Part shown: one piece after another, positions 1-9,064 of the stretch
Layout: each line of letters begins with the position of its first letter
Position numbering within the stretch: position 1 is the first letter of the stretch
Position numbers and translations under genes: made by a program
Notes under the pieces: generated by a model
Seen by the model: only the letters and a program-made list of their open reading frames with translations
Told to the model about the DNA's origin: nothing
The model's database searches: none
Origin: Agrostemma githago
Lineage: Eukaryota; Streptophyta; Magnoliopsida; Caryophyllales; Caryophyllaceae
DNA length: 64,000 nucleotides
Reading direction: 5' to 3'
NCBI GenBank assembly: GCA_958450325.1
Contig: OY288239.1
Location: forward strand, 40,421,811-40,485,810

Positions 1-947
1 TCCATTTTCTATGCTCGATTATGAGATTGACATCGAATGTTTTAGAGTGTACTTTAAGAAAAAGATGTTGGAAGAATAGTTGCTTAATTGGATTAAGACG
101 AAATAATTGATTTTATGTAACGATTTTCAGGGAACCACGCGACCCGCGCAAGAAGGGCGCGACTCGCACGAGGCACGTGCGACTCGCGTGGCGGACTGTT
201 CTCGGTCCCAATTTCGCGTAACTCATTGTACCCGGTGCTTGGTTATAGGACCAATACCGAATACTTAGAGTAAGTTTTTAGAAAAAAGATTTTGTAAGTC
301 GTTTTAAATCGGACTAAAACGATATGAATATTCTCCGCGTTTATAGTGTCGTATTAATTCCATTGAATTAGGTGACAACTATTTTAGCATCAACGAAAAT
401 CGTATTAGTTGGATTTGTTGACTAGATCATTTAAATTCGACATCCAACTATTGAGTTGGTATCGAATCTAATAGATTGACACTTTGTATTTAAAAACTCA
501 ATCTGATTCCCTCCGCATCCCGACATCGTAATAAATCCTTGCGGATTGTGTGATGTCTGATCCGCATCAACGGGTTTCCGACTTAAATAAAAAGGAAAAA
601 AACTTTGATTTGAAAAAAGGTGTTGAAATAAGTATGCGATGAATGATGATGATAACGACGCGAAAAAGAAAGGCTATTGATGTTGACTTGCTTCAACAAT
701 CAAACACTCGGGGTGTCGGGTTAAGCGACCGTCAACATCGGGTGCGATACCCTCGTAATATTCGTATTTTCTTATCCCGTCATCCCTCGTATTCAACACG
801 AATCGGCAAGTATTTTAATATCTTATACTATTAATTATTAGCGATATGATGCGACAACAAAATAAAAAAACGATTAAGACAACGACGACAACGACGGACG
901 ACGCGAGAAAGAAGACGAGAGGGAAGAAAAGAAGAATAGGATTTTGC
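1..947 (-). mobile_element. TE-0 left part: old LTR-retrotransposon remnant, interrupted by TE-1
   Basis: No open reading frame worth reporting is present. This stretch was contiguous with 8815-9537 before TE-1 inserted, because TE-1 is bounded by exact ACCCT duplications at 948-952 and 8810-8814. The right-hand piece is a minus-strand LTR, so this piece should lie downstream in that element (R/U5 or internal region). Its left boundary is outside the window. The only structure I see is a GC-rich 20-bp periodic repeat at 137-191 in otherwise AT-rich DNA. Assignment to the same element rests on the target-duplication logic, not on homology. Confidence 0.45.
137..191. repeat. Three near-palindromic GC-rich units at exactly 20-bp pitch
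   Basis: The hexamers GACCCG (141), GACTCG (161) and GACTCG (181) are spaced exactly 20 bases apart. Each sits inside an odd-centred near-palindrome such as GCGACTCGC. The pitch matches the promoter-proximal arrays of the other LTRs, although here the two CG steps are separated by three bases rather than two. Confidence 0.6.
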
Positions 948-952
948 ACCCT
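948..952. repeat. Target-site duplication of TE-1, left copy (ACCCT)
   Basis: ACCCT lies directly before the TG of the 5' LTR. The identical pentamer follows the terminal CA of the 3' LTR at 8810-8814. This proves that 953-8809 is one insertion unit. Confidence 0.95.
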
Positions 953-1289
953 TGATAAGTGTAGTTTGTAGTGCCTAATTTGCTGTGTTTTGGTCCCATT
1001 TCCTTGCGGAATCGCTCCTTGGGAGCGGTTCATGGGCTACTTATGCTTCCTCTAGCTCGTTTCAGGTTCCCGAGACCATTCGTGAAGAGTTGGAGCGATT
1101 CCGACTTAATACATACACTTTTCGGAGCCAACGAAGTGAAGGAACAATCACTCGATGCCTTGGATTCGACCCCGAGACCTTGGGACCTAATCCCGAGCCT
1201 CCGAGACCCGATCCCGAGTCCCGAGAATTGATGAGAAGTCCATGTGAAGCAAGGAGGAACCTTAAAGATCATATTGGAGGCCTACAAGA

Positions 1290-1378
1290 CTCATCCCCGA
1301 CGGGTATGGCCTCAACCCGTCCGGGATGAAGTGCACAAAAGAGGAGCTGCTGTATTGGGTCCTTCCCGACCGGGAAGG
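1290..1378. repeat. Promoter-proximal palindromes of TE-1 5' LTR
   Basis: A long inverted repeat at about 1290-1328 has 15-base arms with one mismatch and a 9-base loop. It is followed by the single 18-base near-palindrome CCTTCCCGACCGGGAAGG at 1361-1378, in which only the central AC is unpaired. The block ends about 50 bases before the TATA box. Confidence 0.85.
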
Positions 1379-1430
1379 GTCAGATACAGCCCGTGAATGC
1401 ATTGTTTCATCTCCCTACTCATTGTAACCC

Positions 1431-1438
1431 TATATATA
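1431..1438 (+). promoter_or_regulatory. TATA box of TE-1 5' LTR
   Basis: TATATATA lies in the context CCCTATATATACCC. The same context sits at 7712-7719 in the 3' LTR and, with small variations, downstream of the palindrome array in the other Athila-like LTRs. Transcription would be expected to start about 30 bases downstream. Confidence 0.75.
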
Positions 1439-2053
1439 CCCTTCCTCTTGTAATGTAAGGTTATGTTCTTCACTACCCACTAAACCCTAGACTATTTTAG
1501 GTTAGATTAGTTTAGATTAGAGTAGATTAGTCGGTAATTAGTCGTTAATCCTAGTTTTACTCTTGTAATTTGGGAATTCTTGAAAAATCCAACCAAGATT
1601 GACAACCTTGGTTGATGTATTTGGGTTTTCTTCCATTTATGCAAGATTTCTTCTTTGCTTCTTCTCTAGTATGGTATAATCTTCTTTTCTCTTCTTTTTA
1701 TCTTTGTTTATCAATCAAGTTTCAATCTTTAGTTCTTGTTTATTTTTTTGTTCATCATCCTTGTTAGTTTACCATATGCATGTTAGGTTGTTTGAGTTGG
1801 TTCTTCTTGTTAGTGTTAGTTCTAATTTAGATATGTTTGTGTAGACTCTTGCTAGGGTTAGTAAGGTGATTTGGGTGTTTAATGGGTGATTAAGGGCTTG
1901 TTGGAGATGTTGGTGGAAGTTTTGGGTTTCCTCTTGGTTTGATGCATGGTACATGTTTGTTGAAATGCTTGAATGACTTGTATGCATATGCTCGTTTTTC
2001 TTGCTTTTCTCTTGTGGGTAATAGTTTGCTTGTGGGTTTGGTTCCCTCACTAA

Positions 2054-2216
2054 GTAGCGAGAGCCCGGTGAGGACGACCCCTAGGTCGGTCTAAGTAGCG
2101 AGAGCCCGGATGTGACCTAGGCCACGATAACACGCTAGTAGCCCCATTTGTCATGTGTGTCGCCAAGATGGGTTTTAGGTGGAACCTCTAGGTTGGTCTA
2201 AGTAGCGAGAGCCCGG
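2054..2216 (+). repeat. Three GTAGCGAGAGCCCGG repeats in U5
   Basis: Copies lie at 2054-2068, 2095-2109 and 2202-2216, separated by CCTAGG-type sequence. Corresponding repeats occur in the TE-1 3' LTR and in TE-5 and TE-9. TE-7 has degenerate complements. The motif is downstream of the TATA box and therefore probably in the transcript leader. Confidence 0.8.
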
Positions 2217-2532
2217 ACTATACCTAGATAACCCGACTACCCCCTTCACCTTTACTCTTCCTTGACCATTCCATTGCCCCTTTGAACCCGACCTAATCCT
2301 AGCCCGTTTCCTTAGTTGTTCTCTCCGTTACCGTAGTCATAGCCTTAGCCTTCTCCCCCTTTCTTTCATTCTAGTTTAGCCTAGTTAGTTGACCTAGTCT
2401 CGTATTTAGGCGACCTTAGTCTAGACGCCTCTTACCGTCCACGTGGATTCGACCCGACTTGGCCTAGCTACCGTTAGGTCTTAGCCGGTTATTATTTGGC
2501 GGTGGGATCCACGACAAATCACACCATCAATT

Positions 2533-2550
2533 TGGCGCCGTTGCCGGGGA
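2533..2550 (+). promoter_or_regulatory. TE-1 primer-binding site, Asp-tRNA type
   Basis: TGGCGCCGTTGCCGGGGA starts three bases after the 5' LTR. It is complementary to the 3' end of plant tRNA-Asp, the primer used by Athila-type Ty3/gypsy elements. Confidence 0.9.
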
Positions 2551-2807
2551 CTCGGTGCTAATTTAGACTTTGTTTTCCTAGTTACTTGACTTTGTCTTTG
2601 TGTTTGTGTTTTTCTTTTTTCTTTTTGTTACCTTGCTTCTTGTGTGTGTGAAGTTTATTTCTCTCTTGTCTAGTGCCCAAAAAGCACTAGGCTTCTCACG
2701 TTTGCTCTTAGTCTACAGTTTATGCTTAGAGGTGGTGACCATCTTCTTCTTGCAACTTAGAGCCGCTTTAACGGACGGTTGCTAGATTGAGAAGTCCTCA
2801 ACCGGGT
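2551..2807 (+). other. TE-1 untranslated leader
   Basis: This is a T-rich stretch between the primer site and the ORF. The sequence just upstream of the ORF (near 2680-2800) is clearly similar to TE-7 63240-63370 on the other strand. In TE-1 the reading frame is closed by stop codons before the first ATG. No gene is seen. Confidence 0.6.
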
Positions 2808-4139
2808 ATGAGCTACGATTTTCGAGCGAGCATGGGGTTTGATCTAAACTCCCCACACATGGAAGCCGATATGAGCTACTCCTCTTCTTCTATGAACCAA
2901 AGCTATGATATGATGACTCCTAATTACTATCAAGCTTCTTGGGGGGATCAAGACTCTAGTGGGTATGAACTTCAAGGTTATGAAAACGGCTACCAACAAG
3001 TGAACGATTACCAATCCTACGATCATGGTGACTATTACTCAAGTTATCAATGTGAACCCACCATGTTCAGTCAAGATTCACCTTATGGAAGCCAATACCC
3101 CCATAACCCACCATATTACCCTCCACCCCAACCACAATATGAACCCCATGACCCACAATACTACCAATCACCTCAACCTCACTACCAACAATATGATGCC
3201 CCACCCCTTGGGCATCATCAAGATTATCAAGGAGCTTTACAAGACCCCAATGACCACCAATCGTCAAACTTGGAGTTGTATCATTCGATTCTTCAATTGC
3301 AAAGGAGCACACAAGAAATGGCCATTCAAATGCAAAAGGAGCAAGATGAATTCATGGCCCGATTTCGAAGGGAAAACGAGGCGAGGGATGCTCGATTAAA
3401 TGCAATATCGGTTCAAACCATAATGTTTTTATCTCGAACATCACAATTAGATGAAGGGTGCCCACTTGAGAAAGAGGAGCAACCTAACCATGAAGCCGCC
3501 GATGTAGTTCCCTTTGGAGGAGAGATTTGCTTTGAAGAACCTCAATCGTCTACCCAAAAAGTGACGACTGAGGATATGACCCTTGGTGAAGACAACATTG
3601 GTGAGGAGTTGGAGGAGGGTAGTGGGTTGGATGAGTTGGTGGAATTTGTGAAGTTTTTGGGTGAAATTGACAAGCCCAAGTTGCCCATGTCCGAGAATGT
3701 GGATAAGCATCAAGAGCCCCTTGTAAGTGAACCAAGCAATGGTTTGGAAGAGTTTGAAACCGCCGGTGGAAGTTTCGATTCTCTCCTCCATGATGATATG
3801 GGGACAAGTGATGAAGATGGGGAACCACAACTTGAGGAAAGTGTGGGGGTGTGCAACAAGAAAATGGGGCCAAAGCCGCTTTTTGTGCCTCGTTTCTTGG
3901 ATTTGAAGCTTGATAGTGATTGGAGACGATGCTTAGGGAGGAAGAGGTCGGTTAAGCTCGTAGGATGGATAGACCCCGGAAACAACATGAATGATGACGT
4001 TGGGTCTTGGGATTCCTACTTCTCGCCTCCACCTTGGAGGTCGTGGAGGATAGCTTGGCTCGAGCACTCTTTGGGTCGTCTCTATGATGTCGGTAGTGCG
4101 TTCGACTTGCTCCTCCATGCCCTTGAGGGCTATGGTTGA
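2808..4139 (+). CDS. Athila-like element ORF with prion-like N terminus, unknown function
   Basis: The frame is open from 2787 (TTG); the first ATG is at 2808, giving 443 residues. The N-terminal third is low-complexity and rich in Tyr, Gln, Pro, Ser and Asn, with many YQ, PQ and QY pairs. A short charged helical stretch (EQDEFMARFRRENEARDARL) follows, then a strongly acidic middle. The C terminus is conserved and basic to aromatic, with motifs GRKRSVKLVGWIDPG and WRSWRIAWLEHS. The same architecture is kept in TE-7 (61899-63164, minus), so the frame has been held open in two diverged elements. I see no zinc knuckle, capsid fold motif, protease or polymerase. It occupies the position of gag, directly after the primer site, so a gag-like or RNA-binding role is possible but is inference. 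It is not clearly the Athila ORF-1 family, which is instead the second ORF of TE-7. Confidence 0.75.
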   Translation: MSYDFRASMGFDLNSPHMEADMSYSSSSMNQSYDMMTPNYYQASWGDQDSSGYELQGYENGYQQVNDYQSYDHGDYYSSYQCEPTMFSQDSPYGSQYPHNPPYYPPPQPQYEPHDPQYYQSPQPHYQQYDAPPLGHHQDYQGALQDPNDHQSSNLELYHSILQLQRSTQEMAIQMQKEQDEFMARFRRENEARDARLNAISVQTIMFLSRTSQLDEGCPLEKEEQPNHEAADVVPFGGEICFEEPQSSTQKVTTEDMTLGEDNIGEELEEGSGLDELVEFVKFLGEIDKPKLPMSENVDKHQEPLVSEPSNGLEEFETAGGSFDSLLHDDMGTSDEDGEPQLEESVGVCNKKMGPKPLFVPRFLDLKLDSDWRRCLGRKRSVKLVGWIDPGNNMNDDVGSWDSYFSPPPWRSWRIAWLEHSLGRLYDVGSAFDLLLHALEGYG

Positions 4140-4475
4140 AGAATGAGAGTCCACCATCCTCGGTTTGATGGAGTTCCTTAAGAACCGTCATGTTGTACAT
4201 TCCCCTACCCCTCTTCTCTTTAGCTTTGTGTTTGTAATTATGTTTATTGTGATTTTGTTCCTAGGACTCTTTGTTTTGTGATATTCTTGTTATTTGGATT
4301 GTTGATGAGCGTTGTGAGGGAGAGAATTTGATGTTGTGTTTGAGTTTATTGTGATTGGTGAAGTGAAGATGACTTCTAGAGATGAATGGTTATCGATAGA
4401 GCATGAATTGTGAGCAAGGGAACGGGTTTTTGAAGCTTTGAATAGCTTTTGGGGTTTTGGAAGCCGCGAAGAGAG

Positions 4476-4667
4476 CATCCCAAGCGGGAAGAAGTCATCC
4501 CGACCGGGAAGGGTGAAGCATCCCGACCGGGAAGAATCCATCCCGATCGGGATAAGGGTACCATATTTTGGGTTTACTGGAGTGCCATCCCGATCGGGAC
4601 GGGAGCTTCCCAACCGGGATGGGTATGTCATCCCGACCGGGACCACCCATCCCGACCGGGATGGCCC
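4476..4667. repeat. Internal CG-core palindrome array of TE-1
   Basis: At least eight units of type CATCCCGACCGGGA or CATCCCGATCGGGA start near 4476, 4496, 4519, 4539, 4586, 4606, 4629 and 4648, mostly 19-23 bases apart. They lie 337 bases after the ORF stop. The array is related to the LTR array of the same element but is a separate, larger block. The apparent Ser-Arg-Pro-Gly-Arg ORFs across it are products of the repeat, not genes. Confidence 0.85.
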
Positions 4668-7157
4668 CCTACTCCCCCTTGTGCCTCTTCTTCGTCATTT
4701 GAGACCACCCAACCATTGTACACCCCCTCCCATCCTCCCTTTTTCTCCTTGTCCCTATCATACGACCCTTACATGCCATCACTTCATTTCCTCTTCACTT
4801 TACACCGAGCCCCACATCAAATCTCACCCCCTCACACCATTACTACCTCTACCATGCGATACTTTCAAGTTCAAAGCGGGATGACAATGATGACGACAAG
4901 CAAAGTGCTTATATTGACCGATGAGACGATGGAGCGAGTGAGTTGCTAACCGATGGGTACGTCAACTATCCTTTCTTTTCCGTCTATTATTGCTTGTTTT
5001 CTCTTGTTTGCCCCCCTTTCCCTTGAGTCATGGTGTCTTGGTGGCCTTCGAGGCCTTAGTATGGTTGCTCCCGATTCTCGATGACGTGACTACATCGAGA
5101 GTCATTTCAAAATCCAAATTTTACAAGATTTTCACCTTTTTGTAGGATTTAGGCGGATTTGGGCGGAATCCGGGCTAGGTGACTTGATTACACCTAGTCC
5201 TCCCCTCCCATTCCCTCTTATTTCTTTCTATTTATTTTCTTCCCCCATCCATATCTTTTCTTGTCTCGGCCCACGGTGACTTGACTACATCCTGGCCGGA
5301 CACATTCTACCATTTTCTCCACTTTTCTTTTTGATTTTTAGCTTTATTTTTGTAATTTCTTTTCTTCTGTGCTCCCATGCACTACGGTCGAGCATGAGGA
5401 CATTGCTCGGCTTAAGTGTGGGGGAGCGATATTCTATCATAGTTAGTTTTATTTTCGTAGTTTTTCGAAAAATCTTTAAAAATCCTAAAAATTTGAAAAA
5501 ATTTCGTAAAAATCAAAAAGATTTTCTTTTGTGTGTTTTCCTTTTGTGTCGTTATGTCGTATATTTGTTGTGTTGTGCGTGTTTTGCCTCCCTTTTTTCT
5601 CTTAGGTCGCCTAATCGCCGCTAACTTTGGAAAGCTTTCAAGACATCCGGTAACGTCTTCTATCCCTTTCCCTCTTTATTTCTTGTGAAGTTTGGAGAAG
5701 ATTTGTGATGTGGTGTGCTCGGGTGGAGCTTTGTAAAGTTTGGTGTTGGTTGGTGGCTTGTTTGGAAGCTTGGGGTGGTGTTTGTGTTGTTTATGTGTTT
5801 GTTTCATTTTGTTTTTGTTTTGTGGCCTTTTCTCTCTTTTTCTTTCATTTTCGTCGCGTCTTTGTTTTGGGTTGTGTAGTTGTGTCTTGTGTGTAAATAG
5901 GTTTTCGAAAACCCAGTTTAGAGGCTAGTGTGCGAGTGTTTACTTTCCCTTCCTAGTGTTATAAATCGAGTCTTGGACTTTAGTCTAGTAGAATGACTCT
6001 AAATCAATGATTTCGTTGGTCCTTTACCTTGAGTCCACCTAGCTTACTAGGGATTTACTTCGGGATCTGCATTTTGACCATTTTGACCACCCACGGTGTG
6101 AAAAGGCGTTGGTTGCCGAGTCCCGTCCCTTAGGTGACCATGTTTAGGATTGTTTGATTAGTCCAAGTTCTCCACTTTTTGTGGGTTTGAAGAGGGATCG
6201 CGACCCCCGACTTACCCATTCACCTACCTCCTACGCATACCCACACAATAAATTGCAATTTGTTGAGTTCTCTCTTTCTTGTTACACAAAGAAATGCCAA
6301 AAAGCCAAATCAAGCGAAAAGGGCAAAAAGAAAGAAAATGAAAGAAAGAAAAGAATGAAGAAAAAGAAAAGGCACAAAAGCCAAAAAGAAAATAGAAAAG
6401 AAGAAAAAGAGATGGCATGGCAACAAACAAAGCAAAAATGCAAAAGAAAAGAGAAAATGCCAAAAGAAAATCGTCTCACAAAAAGATCTTAACCCCACAA
6501 AAATAAGCCTTTTTCCGACTTTTGCCGTGAAGAGCCTACCAAAGGACCGAGTCCCTAGGAAGGATGATAGCGGCAAAGGTCGGTCTTCTCTCACTTTGCA
6601 AATATCTTCACCCTTTTTACTTGGACTAGTTAGGCGGTTTCGGACATGGGACGACCCTCTTGGCTCATTGCTAAAGGGGGCGGAGTCTCACTTACCTACA
6701 GTGTCGACTAACACCGTGGTTCATTCTTTTCCATCCCACCGATCGTCCCGTAGTACGTTCTTAGAAGGTTAGGAGGAACCGAGGTAAGTTACCAACGTTT
6801 TTATTGCTTTGTCGTCATACTATTAGGGTTTGGTCCATCTTGGTTTGTATTGCTAGCTCGGGAACGTTGTCACCTGCCTCGAGTCCTAAACCGGTGCTTC
6901 TTTCACCGCTTGTTTGAGGGAAGCGGTATTTCTTTTCTTTTGGATGCAACCTTTTGTTTGTTTGTTTGTATGTTTGTTTGTTTGTGTGTTTTTGTGTCCG
7001 GTTGCATCCACAGTTTTGTCGCAAGACCTCACTTGCCTTGCGGAGAGCACTTACCCTCTAGGTTTCCTCGCGTGAGTTGAAAGGGCGTAGGGTGCGCTAA
7101 TACCCGCTCGGCTAGTTTAGTAGTTAGTTTGTGCTTACTCGAGGGCGAGTCAGGGTT
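4668..7157 (+). other. TE-1 non-coding internal region, with remnant of a deleted second ORF
   Basis: No credible gene is present. Around 4880-4920 a short acidic frame (Asp-Asp-Asn-Asp-Asp-Asp type) matches the C-terminal end of the 529-residue TE-7 ORF and the bases after its stop, so the second ORF has been deleted here. The rest is collinear with TE-7 56532-58700 (minus), including an internal purine tract (5414-5426) and an A-rich run (6290-6480). ORFs of 60-110 residues here are low-complexity or fall in T-rich sequence and are not supported. Confidence 0.7.
5414..5426 (+). promoter_or_regulatory. Internal polypurine tract copy in TE-1
   Basis: AAGTGTGGGGGAG is almost the same as the 3' polypurine tract AAATGTGGGGGAG at 7158-7170. 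It lies about 1.75 kb upstream of the 3' LTR. Equivalent copies are found in TE-7 (about 58218-58230, minus) and TE-3 (about 31206-31218, minus). A second plus-strand priming site is possible. Confidence 0.6.
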
Positions 7158-7170
7158 AAATGTGGGGGAG
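7158..7170 (+). promoter_or_regulatory. TE-1 3' polypurine tract
   Basis: AAATGTGGGGGAG ends one base before the TG of the 3' LTR, the position expected for the primer of plus-strand synthesis. Confidence 0.85.
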
Positions 7171-7171
7171 T

Positions 7172-8809
7172 TGATAAGTGTAGTTTGTAGTGCCTAATTT
7201 GCTGTGTTTTGGTCCCATTTCCTTGCGGAATCGCTCCTTGGGAGCGGTTCATGGGCTACTTATGCTTCCTCTAGCTCGTTTCAGGTTCCCGAGACCATTC
7301 GTGAAGAGTTGGAGCGATTCTGACTCAATACATACACTTTTCGGAGCCAACGAAGTGAAGGAACGATCACTCGATGCCTTGGATTCGACCCCGAGACCTT
7401 GGGACCCAATCCCGAGCCTCCGAGACCCGATCCCGAGTCCCGAGAATTGATGAGAAGTCCATGTGAAGCAAGGAGGAACCTTAAAGATCATATTGGAGGC
7501 CTACAAGACTCATCCCCGACGGGTATGGCCTCAACCCGTCCGGGATGAAGTCCACAAAAAAGGAGCTGCTCTATTGGGTCCTTCACGACCGGGAAGGGTT
7601 CCTTCCCGACCGGGAAGGGGTCCTTCCCGACCGGGACCGGTCCTTCCTGACCGGGAAGGGTCAGATACAGCCCGTGAATGCATTGTTTCATCTCCCTACT
7701 CATTGTAACCCTATATATACCCTTCCTCTTGTAATGTAAGGTTATGTTCTTCACTACCCACTAAACCCTAGACTATTTTAGGTTAGATTAGTTTAGATTA
7801 GAGTAGATTAGTCGGTAATTAGTCGTTAATCCTAGTTTTACTCTTGTAATTTGGGAATTCTTGAAAAATCCAACCAAGATTGACAACCTTGGTTGATGTA
7901 TTTGGGTTTTCTTCCATTTATGCAAGATTTCTTCTTTGCATCTTCTCTAGTATGGTATAATCTTCTTTTCTCTTCTTTTTCTCTTTGTTTATCAATCAAG
8001 TTTCAATCTTTAGTTCTTGTTTATTGTTTTGTTCATCATCCTTGTTAGTTTCACATATGCAAGTTAGGTTGTTTGAGTTGGTTCTTCTTGTTAGTGTTAG
8101 TTCTAATTTAGATATGTTTGTGTAGACTCCTACTAGGGTTAGTAAGGTGATTTGGGTGTTTAATGGGTGATTAAGGGCTTGTTGGAGATGTTGGTGGAAG
8201 TTTTGGGTTTCCTCTTGGTTTGATGCATGGTACATGTTTGTTGAAATGCTTGAATGACTTGTATGCATATGCTCGTTTTTCTTGCTTTTCTCTTGTGGGT
8301 AATAGTTTGCTTGTGGGTTTGGTTCCCTCACTAAGTAGCGAGAGCCCGGTGAGGACGACCCCTAGGTCGGTCTAAGTAGCGAGAGCCCGGATGCGACCTA
8401 GGCCACGATAACACGCTAGTAGCTTCGTTTGTCATGTGTGTCGCCAAGATGGGTTTTAGGTGGAACCTCTAGGTTGGTCTAAGTAGCGAGAGCCCGGACT
8501 ATACCTAGATAACCCGACTACCCCCTTCACCTTTACTCTTCCTTGACCATTCCATTGCCCCTTTGAACCCGATCTAATCCTAGCCCGTTTTCTTAGTTGT
8601 TCTCTCCGTTACCGTAGTCATAGCCTTAGCCTTCTCCCCTTTCTATCATTCTAGTTTAGCCTAGTTAGTTGACCTAGTCTCGTATTTAGGCGACCTTAGT
8701 CTAGACGCCTCTTACCGTCCCCGTGGATTGGACCCGACTTGCCCTAGCTACCGTTAGGTCTTAGCCGGTTATTATTTGGCGGTGGGATCCACGACAAATC
8801 ACACCATCA
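7172..8809 (+). repeat. TE-1 3' LTR (1638 bp)
   Basis: It is collinear with the 5' LTR but 61 bases longer. The extra length is accounted for by additional palindrome units at 7580-7659. Its TATA box is at 7712-7719. It ends ACACCATCA and is followed by the ACCCT duplication (8810-8814). Confidence 0.95.
7580..7659. repeat. Four palindrome units in TE-1 3' LTR (one in the 5' LTR)
   Basis: Units start at 7580, 7601, 7622 and 7642, so the pitch is 21, 21 and 20 bases. Each is a version of CCTTCCCGACCGGGAAGG with one to a few substitutions (for example CCTTCACGACC and CCTTCCTGACC). The 5' LTR has only one unit at the equivalent place. Confidence 0.9.
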
Positions 8810-9028
8810 ACCCTCAACCTACATGTTTCTTAGTTGGCTTTAGCGCGGGAGAATCGAGGTAGATGTAAGTTGAGTTATGGTGGTTTAGGGTTCCTAGATG
8901 CTAGGGTTTAAGGTTGAAGATGATGAATTGTGATGGGTGAAGATTAGGGTTGTAGAGGGGTTGATTAGGGTTGAGTAGGATCTGTAAAAGTTGTCAAAAA
9001 GGTTGTTAATTGTATGCAAGAGGGGGTG

Positions 9029-9036
9029 TATATATA
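9029..9036 (-). promoter_or_regulatory. TATA box of the TE-0 LTR
   Basis: On the minus strand the context is CCTATATATACACC. It lies about 30 bases downstream of the nearest palindrome (9065-9078), the same order seen in the Athila-like LTRs. Confidence 0.6.
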
Positions 9037-9064
9037 GGAAAAGCTTCCTCTCTCCGTCTAGGGT

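Larger units (their letters stand above)
953..2529 (+). repeat. TE-1 5' LTR (1577 bp)
   Basis: It starts TGATAAG and ends ACCATCA, directly followed by the primer site. The U3 has a small stem (CGCTCC-TTG-GGAGCG near 1009-1026), a CCCGAG-rich stretch near 1170-1225, a palindrome block (1290-1378) and a TATA box (1431-1438). Downstream lie a T-rich leader and three copies of GTAGCGAGAGCCCGG. Small ORFs within it are not supported as genes. Confidence 0.95.
953..8809 (+). mobile_element. TE-1: complete non-autonomous Athila-like LTR retrotransposon (7857 bp)
   Basis: LTRs at 953-2529 and 7172-8809 begin TGATAAGTGTAG and end CACCATCA. They flank an Asp-tRNA-type primer site (2533-2550), one ORF (2808-4139), a palindrome array (4476-4667), a long non-coding stretch and a 3' purine tract (7158-7170). 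The target duplication is exact. No gag capsid, protease, reverse transcriptase or integrase is present, so enzymes would have to come from another element. Compared with TE-7 it has lost the second ORF and keeps only an acidic tail of it near 4880-4920. I counted roughly 25 substitutions between the LTRs outside the palindrome array, so it is older than TE-2 and TE-8. Confidence 0.93.

Noticed and set aside
643..1329. Several short frames at and near the TE-1 left boundary
   Set aside because: They cross or lie in the LTR or its flank. The LTR ones recur only where LTRs are identical.
2533..2550. Possible tRNA gene fragment
   Set aside because: It is the primer-binding site, complementary to a tRNA end. 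No cloverleaf sequence is present. I found no tRNA or rRNA gene in the window.
4438..4949. Two frames of 148 and 166 residues with Ser-Arg-Pro-Gly-Arg motifs
   Set aside because: The 5' parts are translations of the palindrome array. No match between TE-1 and TE-7 at protein level.
6154..6492. A 112-residue Lys-rich frame in TE-1
   Set aside because: It translates an A-rich run. The complement in TE-7 (57130-57336) is a Phe-rich frame, and neither is conserved as protein.
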